Shown: one piece after another, positions 57,701 through 64,000 of the stretch
Layout: each line of letters opens with the position of its first letter
Position numbering within the stretch: position 1 is the first letter of the stretch
DNA from: Anoplopoma fimbria
Lineage: Eukaryota > Chordata > Actinopteri > Perciformes > Anoplopomatidae
DNA: 64,000 bases
Assembly: GCF_027596085.1 (NCBI RefSeq)
Contig: NC_072469.1
Location: 21,104,781 to 21,168,780 of the forward strand
Reading direction: 5' to 3'
The notes under the pieces: generated by a model
What the model saw: the letters and a program-made list of their open reading frames with translations, nothing else
Database searches by the model: none
What the model was told of the DNA's origin: nothing
Translations under genes and position numbers: made by a program

Positions 57701-60476
57701 TAGTTGCAAATTATAAAATGCGATTCATCTCATTATTAATACCAGCAACAAACAAGGGTCAAGCATTCGGTAGTAACACTCCCAACGTGGCAGTTAACCT
57801 TCAAATATTGCAGTACAGAAAGATTGCTATTTCACACGATGAATAGATTTTGGCTAGAAGCAGTTTCTGTTGACAAAAGGCCAGCTTGATTCTGGAATGA
57901 AATTACTTTTCATTTTGCCTTACTTGACACTGGCAGTTCTGCTTTACCCACCCAGCTTTTTCAGTTCCCCCTTTTCAGCTACGAAATGGTGTTGGTCGGG
58001 TCAGAGAGGCACGCTGTCCCTACTGCCCTTTAGTTCACATTGGCATTAGGTGCCAACACTGTATGTGAAGTTGGGATCAGGGAAGTTGTATCACATGATA
58101 ACATCTCGCTGATTTACAGACGTGATCTTTTTAAGTGAATGGATTTGAGTCTAACTGTAAGAATACACATTTGGCAGAGCCACATCGCCACCCTGATGTG
58201 AGAAAGTCAGCCTCTGCTGTTTTTAAGGACGCAACTAACCGCTCACCAAGAGGCCTTGTTAAAGTACATGAAAGTATGCATGGTACATGAGAGTGTTGCG
58301 GATAATTGTTGACAAAAATCAAAGAGAAACCGAATGAAGTTAAGTGTTAGTTGCTCACTCATTTTTTCAAGTAGTTAACCATGCTTGTTTGCGTGCTATA
58401 GGTGTTTACCCACTTACAGGATAAACAAGGAGATGATCTCTGAAGTGACAAAACAAGGATTTTAAAATATGCACGACGTGTACCCTTAAGCAAACAGCAT
58501 GTTGTAATTCACAGTATGTGTCCTTAGCTGCTCTCCCACTGTGAGTACCTTCCTAAACGTCAAGAACTTAACTAATGTTCTGCAGACGGGTCACTCGGCC
58601 TTACAAATCCCTGCCATTTCAACCAAATGCAGTATAAACCAGCCTGAGATGCAGAGAAGAAGGACATGCATCGCCGTGCATGCAGTGACATACATTGGAA
58701 GAAGAGCGTAACAGGGATTGATAGAAATGGGACCCATTAAGGGTAAAAGCAACCAGAGAAGACGAGAGAATAGAAAGTGGGAGGGGAGAGAATTGAAGAG
58801 GAGGAGGAGGAGGAAAAGAGCAAGCGGAGAGCGTACAGGAGCATTACATCATTCCTGACCTCATTAGGGCTTTTCTCTCTCCCACCACTGCCACCCCTCC
58901 ACCCCCACCCCTCACTGTGCTACTCTCTCTCGCTCTCCTACGTCTTACAATACAGCGAATGCGGTCTTAAGTCCTTGGCCCCTTAAGATACCCATTCTAT
59001 CAGGCGTGTGCGTTATCTTCATGAGCGTGTACATGCCTAACAGATACATGTCATTGTCTAGAACAGTGAAGTACAACATTGAAACAGTGGCTGGCGTGCT
59101 GTTTTCCTGCTGTACAGTATGTCACGATCAGGAGCCGTCAGTGAATCCCAGCGTGCTGCACTCTCGTGGCCGGTTACAGCCAGTGCAACTTATTTACCTA
59201 AAGTCCCTCAGGCCTCTCTTAAGAAGCAATATGATCACCTACGTTGGTGTTTCTGTTTCTGTGTGGTGTTATTATGTCTGTCTGTACAATCAAATTCAAT
59301 ACAGTAATGCTGCAATTAATGTTTTCATTTGTGAAGTTAATACTGTACAACTTATGGTGACATTGTGCCAGGTGTTTTTCTTTTCTTTTTAGGCCTGTAG
59401 GTTGTTGAGGTGTTGTGTTTTCGACTGCATTATTTAGGTGTTCCTGTTATTATGTCCACCGCCTGTGTTTCATAGAAAGAAACAGATATACAGAGGAGAC
59501 GAGGGCCAGTGTTGTAAAAGAAAAACCAAAAGACTGTGACAGAGATTCATCTTAGTTGAAGCAGTTCAGTGAAGCAGATCCCAGCATGGCCTTGTCTTTG
59601 TTTAAGATAGTTGTGTGAAAAACTAAACAAAAACGGGCCAGATAGTCCAAAGCCCAGCTGTGTAAAAATGCAGCCTTGGGCCGTGTTGGTCAGGCTCAGT
59701 CCAGCTGTTTACAGTGGGGGGGGGCAGAGAGCAGTTCAAACTTTGGCACCAACCAAACTCATGCTGCCGCCTCATGCTGCTCTCCAATGTCACTCACTAG
59801 AAAGCAGCTTCAGTAGCCTCAATCCTTTATTTCTTTGCCGTGTTTTTTCACTCCGCGTGGACCAAAATAATGCTCAGTTGAATATGTCATTCTTAAATAT
59901 GTGCTTAGAAATTGTGAACTTTGAAAAGGGGGGGTCTGACACAGTTGTGCGTTTTGAGGACACCAGCCGTTCAGCGAGGAGTCGTACGTGTCTGATAAGA
60001 TAAGTCAAAGTGAAGTTTGGCCTAGATTTGATGGAAAGTGGTCCATGTTATCCCGGGGTTACTGCTCTATTACAAACAAGGCCAAGTCTGCTGTTCCCAT
60101 CTCAAAGATAAAGACTCCTCATGCAAGCGTTGTAGTGTGTACAGACTAAGTGTGCACTCGGTGAATGTGTATGCCTTCCACACACACACACACACACGTT
60201 TTTTTGTTTGTGTCTGCAGGTGAAGCAGCAATTGGTTTTTCTAAATGGAGTCTCTCCAAGTGGCTCATCTGTTTCTCGTTTTCACACGTTTCCCTGTTCT
60301 CTCTCTCTCTGTGTCCCCTCCAGTCATCAGAGCTGGATGACATCCTGAACGACCTGCAGAATGCTCAGCCGCAGCTCTTCTGTGAGCCGCGGCCCGTCTC
60401 GCTGCCCAGTCCCATGGACAAACAGAACATCATCAATGACATCCTGCAGATGTCCGAGACCAATCCGGCCGTGGCA

Positions 60477-60509
<33 letters not shown>

Positions 60510-63500
60510 CACCGGGGCATCGGGACTGGCATGGGCCCAACGAGTAAGTCTCGCCCTCTTTACAGCGTTAAGAGAAAATACTACCATCATGATATTCTAA
60601 ATATGTAGCTAAGAAACAGTCTGAACTATTCAATTATTGACTTTTCATTCCTACCTTCAGACTTTGCGGCTGTCCGACCAGGCCAGCCGGGCAGGGGTCT
60701 GCCTGTGAGGAGCGTGTCTCTGGACATGAATGTGTCCCCCCAGCAGCCCTCATTACAGTACCCCATAAGAGCCACCAGCCCGTACACTCTTATACAGCAA
60801 CAGCAGCAAGGAATGGTGGGAAGTCACGGCATGATGGCTAACCAGGCCGGTATGGTCAGCACAGGTGGGTGTGGCAGTCATGCTTTTTTTTGGTCACAGT
60901 GGAGCGCTTAAATAAAGAAATGAACCTTTTGAATCGGTGCCTGTTCAAACAATGAGGCAAGCCCTGATTTAGTTGTGTACATCAAATGAAAAATGACCAG
61001 GCCACAGAGCGACAGACTTCTTTCTAGTCATACTACAAAATGTCCATGGGAATGTGTAAACACAGGTTTGAAAACATACTGTCATCTCAAACTAAAAATC
61101 AACTCAGAAATGAATTCATTTGCTTGTTTGATTCCTATCTGGCAACCTAACAAGGGAACGAAGCACAATGTTGACAATGTTTTTGTCAACACCTCAGCTT
61201 TTAGAATTCTGAGGAAAGACCCTTTCACCCTCTACCTCTGTGCAGCTCTCAGCCTGTGACATATCATGTCATGGCACAGTGACTCACTTCCTGTGACAGG
61301 AAATATTTAGTCACCCACACTGGCACAGAGTTTCTGTCACTCCCACATATTAGCAGTCCTCAAACATCCCCCAATAAACGTCTTTCCCCTTTTATATAAC
61401 ACCTTTGCATCGTGGGAACATCAATTGAGGTCTGTCCTGAGATATTTTCTAATTGTTTCTTGTCTCCATATGTGTGTTTGCTCCTCTAGGACTGATGGCT
61501 CAAGGGGGTCCACGGCCAGGCATGCAGCAGCAGGAGGGCTGGGTGGGTTCAGCCTCTGCGCCTCCTCTGGGAGCGTCCGGTCCTGGGCAGCAAGGCCCCA
61601 TGCAGGGCAGGATGGGGCCGAACGGTGCTCCGATGAGGCCCAACAGCCAGCCGGGGCCCCGACCAATGCTCCAGTCCCCAATGATGGCCGGTGGTGAGAG
61701 CCCAGTGTGCCCTGAAAATGATACATAAAGTTTTAAAAGCAGAAACTAGATAACATTATTTAGTAGATTCCAGATTGACCCATAACAATAAAGCCCCCAT
61801 GTCTTCATCTGCCCAGTCTCTATAAGAATACAAAAGGTGCTAAAGCATTTAATACAGAAAGCTGATGAAATACTTACATTTTATAGATTGGCCGCTAAAG
61901 CTTATGGTGCAGAGGGACTGGTAAGGCGCAGAGGAAAAGACCTCAAATCACCCATATTTTATTGCCGTTGAGTGTTAAAGGTTGCCACCCAGTGGCTAAC
62001 CAGAGTACAGCACTCATGAAATGAACATAATGTCTAACCTGACACTGTGTGCTGTTTGTTCTTAGTACAAGAATATTTACCATCCTCTCGCTTCCAGATG
62101 TTTTCCTCAAGATAACCAAAGTTGCAGAATTGAATGTCTACCGTCTACTTTCCTGCCTTAATCTGTTTTTTTTCCCCCTATTTAGCCCAGTCTGATATGG
62201 ATATTGGTATGGTCAGCCACCATTTCACCCAACAACAGGCTCCACCCAACCAGACAGCCCCCTGGCCAGACAGCATGATGCCCATCGACCAGACTGCGTT
62301 TGTTAACCAGACCAGGTAAGAACTTACTTGCAAATTACAATTACATGTTTTTAATAATGCAAAAAAAAAATCTTAATGGCCTCACTTCTCAATAGTAGCA
62401 TTTATCTTGTTGTCAAACTTTCCTGTATGAGTATTTTGTTGCATTTACATTGTTAGTCCAAGAGTTTTCTTTGGTCTATACTGGACAAAATCCTGTCATT
62501 GAGAAACTATAAAGTACCTTGTCCGTCTCCTCTCTTCCCAGGCCGGTGCACTCTGCTCAACAGGAAGAACTGCTGTGTAGTACGGGACACGGTTCTGGTG
62601 AAGGCAGTGCGGTAGACGAGGGGGTCCTGATGTCCCAGCTGTACACTGCACTAAAAGATTTTGATGGCCTGGAGGAGATTGATCGTGCTCTGGGGATCCC
62701 TGCTCTGGTAGAACAAGTGAGATCACAGTCATATTTTATTGTTTTTAGTGACTCTTTTATTATTATCTTTTATGGCTCTGCATTTTTTCATTTATTTCTC
62801 CGGCTGCCTGTTTCAGAATCAATCAATGGAGCCGGAACAGTTCCCCCAGGACCCCTCCATGATGATAGACCAAAAGCCCCCCATGTACTCCCAGCAGTTT
62901 GGTCCCCCACCATCCCACATGGCCCAGAGGGGCTACCCCGGTGCCCCCATGCAAGAGCCAGGCTTCCACCCCATGTCTGGCCAGATAGGTCCACGCCCAG
63001 GTTACCCCATGATGAGGATGCAGGCCCGGCCCGGCCTAAGGCCCGCTGGGGTCGTACCCAACCAGCCCAACGCACTACGACTACAGCTCCAGCACCGGCT
63101 ACAGTCACAGCAGGTACGCTTTTTTTGCTTTCTTTTATAACCAGGCTGTTCAGTCAGCAGCTGTGTGACTGAACACGCAGAGGGGAGTTGCGTCATTATC
63201 CTTGAGGTTGACATTTTGGCAGGTTTTCTGTGCGGACAAGGGCTAGTTGGGACATTTAGGTCTACCTGCTATGTGCTCATCTTTCACTGGAATATCATTT
63301 AAAGCCACACGGTACTTGTGTTTATATTTTTTGGTTCGTATTCTTTAATCATTGACTAGCTAAAAGTGAGCAGTACGTATTACAAATTAAAAGTATTATA
63401 AATATATTTCAATTCACTGGTGTTTGTCTAAAACTCTTCTTCTGTCTCTTGTCCCAACAGAACCGTCAGCCAATGATGACTCAGATGAGTAGTGTGTCAA

Positions 63501-64000
63501 ATGTGAACCTACCTCTTAGAGCCAGTGCTCCAAACCAGGTAGGTCACCGCCGCCATCACATGATCCGTCTGCTCTAACATGTTGTTATGACTGTAGGTAG
63601 TGTTTAGTTTGTTGATGGCTTGAAGTAAATTCAAGGCTTTCATTTTAGTGTTTATTGTGTTGCAGAGGAAGAAGTAGACTTAGTTAATGTAGGTCTATGA
63701 CACTTTTTTTCCTTTTTTTGCGTTTCCTCTATTCTCACACCATCATCCTCCTCCCACCTCCAGGGGACCATCAATGCTCAGATGTTGGCACAGCGTCAGC
63801 GGGAGCTGCTGAGTAATCACCTGCGACAGAGGCAGCAGCAGCAGCAACAGGCCCAGCAGGTTCAGCAGCAGAGGAGCATGGCCATGCGGGCCCAGGGTCT
63901 CAACATGCCTCCCAACATGGCCGCCGGCGGCATGAGTAACCCCCGGATCCCCCAGGCCAACCCCCAGCAGTTCCCCTACCCGCCCAGCTACGGTACCAGT
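38885..64000 (+). CDS. ncoa2: Nuclear receptor coactivator 2 (SRC-2/GRIP1/TIF2), 17 coding exons, 3' end beyond window
   Basis: NCOA2 is a p160 coactivator that binds ligand-bound nuclear receptors through LXXLL motifs and recruits CBP/p300 and methyltransferases. Coding exons: 38885-38973, 39841-40013, 43546-43649, 46710-46887, 48522-48710, 51099-51200, 52549-52689, 53046-53193, 53633-54989, 60324-60543, 60661-60864, 61490-61693, 62186-62315, 62542-62716, 62817-63113, 63461-63538, 63764-64000. Phase closes throughout and gives 1342 codons. Domains in order: bHLH (about 27-85), PAS-A (about 124-182), PAS-B-like region to about 375, three LXXLL boxes (670-674, 722-726, 780-784), the CBP-binding helix region (about 1105-1138) and a glutamine-rich C-terminal part. 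NCOA2, not NCOA1 or NCOA3, is favoured by the close match of N-terminus, PAS region and receptor boxes to human NCOA2 and by tram1 next door. The start ATG opens [20 protein letters not shown]. Confidence 0.96.
38974..39840 (+). other. ncoa2: ncoa2 intron 3
   Basis: A 0.87-kb intron with GTAAGA donor and a T-rich tract before GTCTCTGTAG. No repeat or gene is recognised. Confidence 0.8.
42277..42306. repeat. C16 directly joined to A14
   Basis: Sixteen C followed by fourteen A without a break. The length is likely to vary between individuals and reads. Confidence 0.9.
43173..43194. repeat. Perfect short hairpin
   Basis: GGCTGCCAC, a four-base loop, then its exact reverse complement. GC-rich, in intron 4 about 350 bases before the exon at 43546. 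Confidence 0.8.
44000..44070. repeat. (CT)n microsatellite
   Basis: About 35 CT units in ncoa2 intron 5. Confidence 0.95.
46150..46243 (-). mobile_element. Truncated SINE tail, same family as 4190-4793
   Basis: CCATCCATTTTCCGTAACCT through GGCGAAGGCAGG is nearly identical to 4190-4272. It is truncated to the tail end only and stops abruptly at GCAGG. Confidence 0.7.
46710..53193 (+). CDS. ncoa2: ncoa2 coding exons 4-8: PAS region
   Basis: Exons 46710-46887, 48522-48710, 51099-51200, 52549-52689 and 53046-53193 encode residues 123-375. The PAS-A core is [20 protein letters not shown]; further conserved blocks are [16 protein letters not shown] and [17 protein letters not shown]. The last exon has [20 protein letters not shown]. 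All acceptors have clear pyrimidine tracts. The donor of the first exon is GTTAGC, which is weaker than usual. The 48522-48710 exon is histidine- and glutamine-rich in [11 protein letters not shown] compared with human. Confidence 0.95.
46888..48521 (+). other. ncoa2: ncoa2 intron 6
   Basis: A 1.6-kb pyrimidine-rich intron with a (CT)n tract at 46997-47055 and several T runs. No gene or mobile element is recognised. Confidence 0.75.
46997..47055. repeat. (CT)n microsatellite
   Basis: About 29 CT units with one CG interruption in ncoa2 intron 6, about 110 bases after the PAS exon. Confidence 0.95.
48711..51098 (+). other. ncoa2: ncoa2 intron 7
   Basis: A 2.4-kb intron. It contains a (GT)n run near 50261-50285, purine-rich and CA-rich patches, and a stretch around 50825-50925 whose homeodomain-type ATTAAT words could mark a conserved non-coding element. 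No exon is supported. Confidence 0.7.
51201..52548 (+). other. ncoa2: ncoa2 intron 8
   Basis: A 1.35-kb intron with a (CA)n tract at 51691-51753 and otherwise ordinary AT-rich sequence. Confidence 0.75.
51691..51753. repeat. (CA)n microsatellite
   Basis: About 31 CA units in ncoa2 intron 8. Confidence 0.95.
52690..53045 (+). other. ncoa2: ncoa2 intron 9
   Basis: A 356-base intron with nothing recognised apart from the splice sites. Confidence 0.8.
53194..53632 (+). other. ncoa2: ncoa2 intron 10
   Basis: A 439-base intron leading to the large exon. Nothing else is recognised. Confidence 0.8.
53633..54989 (+). CDS. ncoa2: ncoa2 large exon: Ser/Pro/Gly-rich region and receptor-interaction boxes
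   Basis: The largest exon (1357 bases) encodes residues 375-827. Its first half is low-complexity Gly/Ser/Pro/His with conserved pieces such as [13 protein letters not shown] and [15 protein letters not shown]. The second half holds three receptor boxes: LLQLL at 670-674, LHQLL at 722-726 and LRYLL at 780-784, spaced as in human NCOA2. A sumoylation-type LKQEP and an acidic DKDD follow known family positions. The exon ends at GAACAG/GTCAGT. Without splicing the frame would stop 15 bases later. Confidence 0.97.
54990..60323 (+). other. ncoa2: ncoa2 intron 11 (5.3 kb)
   Basis: The longest intron within the main coding part. It is mostly unique AT-rich sequence with short simple runs, including a purine-rich block near 58740-58830 and a (CA)n run just before the next exon (60180-60197). 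No gene or clear mobile element is seen. Confidence 0.75.
60324..62315 (+). CDS. ncoa2: ncoa2 coding exons 10-13: linker with glutamine run
   Basis: Exons 60324-60543, 60661-60864, 61490-61693 and 62186-62315 encode residues 828-1080. The first starts [12 protein letters not shown] and includes a run of ten glutamines that human NCOA2 lacks at this place. The second and third are Met/Gly/Pro/Gln-rich. The fourth has the conserved [18 protein letters not shown] block. The third exon ends at a GTGGTGAG tandem donor: 61693 fits the better consensus, and 61690 would remove one residue in phase. Confidence 0.9.
60865..61489 (+). other. ncoa2: ncoa2 intron 13
   Basis: A 625-base intron with nothing recognised. 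Confidence 0.8.
61694..62185 (+). other. ncoa2: ncoa2 intron 14
   Basis: A 492-base intron preceded by the tandem donor discussed with its exon. Nothing else is recognised. Confidence 0.8.
62542..62716 (+). CDS. ncoa2: ncoa2 exon encoding the CBP/p300-binding region (AD1)
   Basis: The exon encodes residues 1080-1138. [20 protein letters not shown] followed by [14 protein letters not shown] closely matches the p160 CBP-interaction domain, which folds on binding the NCBD of CBP/p300 (known for NCOA3/ACTR). The helical leucines are kept. It ends at ACAA/GTGAGA with phase zero. Confidence 0.95.
62817..64000 (+). CDS. ncoa2: ncoa2 coding exons 15-17: glutamine-rich C-terminal region, cut by the window
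   Basis: Exons 62817-63113, 63461-63538 and 63764-64000 encode residues 1139-1342. Conserved blocks are [40 protein letters not shown] and [10 protein letters not shown]. Short glutamine runs follow LRQRQ. The window ends in frame at SYGTS. A weak GTACCA at 63993 could be a donor, but human sequence continues in register here, so continuation is as likely. The activation domain AD2 and the stop codon lie outside. Confidence 0.93.
63114..63460 (+). other. ncoa2: ncoa2 intron 17
   Basis: A 347-base intron with GTACGC donor and CCAACAG acceptor. Nothing else is recognised. Confidence 0.8.

Overview
The window is vertebrate nuclear DNA, almost certainly from a ray-finned (teleost, probably percomorph) fish. 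It has spliced genes with GT-AG introns, long dinucleotide tracts and fish-type dispersed repeats. The protein-coding content matches one conserved vertebrate block, human 8q13.3. No bacterial, viral or CRISPR features were seen.

Layout. (1) Positions 102-1619, minus strand: a complete three-exon coding region for an XK-related protein, best called xkr9 (388 codons plus stop). (2) About 2.5-5.2 kb: a repeat-rich spacer between two divergent genes. It holds a DNA-transposon-like element enclosing a LINE-type tail and a 32-bp minisatellite, then a tRNA-type SINE broken up by very long (TA)n tracts. (3) Positions 5410-11027, plus strand: complete tram1, 11 coding exons, 369 residues, with a 3'UTR to about 12.57 kb. 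(4) About 12.6-14.05 kb: a short spacer with a CTCF-consensus site. (5) About 14.05 kb to the window end, plus strand: ncoa2 (SRC-2/GRIP1/TIF2). It has two untranslated exons and 17 coding exons covering 1342 codons. The last ~120-150 residues lie beyond the window, judging from the 1464-residue human protein.

Exon coordinates come from reading splice sites by eye. Coding phase closes exactly across every junction in all three genes, which is the main internal support for the models. Gene names rest on recognised protein sequence and on the xkr9-tram1-ncoa2 neighbourhood. The genes do unrelated jobs: lipid scrambling at the plasma membrane, ER protein translocation, and nuclear-receptor coactivation. 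Their proximity is ancient synteny, not an operon.

I found no convincing new molecular system. The most useful observations are a DEVDG caspase-type site in the Xkr9 tail, a 36-T tract directly before the first ncoa2 coding exon, upstream ORFs in both ncoa2 untranslated exons, an in-phase tandem splice donor in ncoa2, and CTCF-like sites on both sides of tram1.
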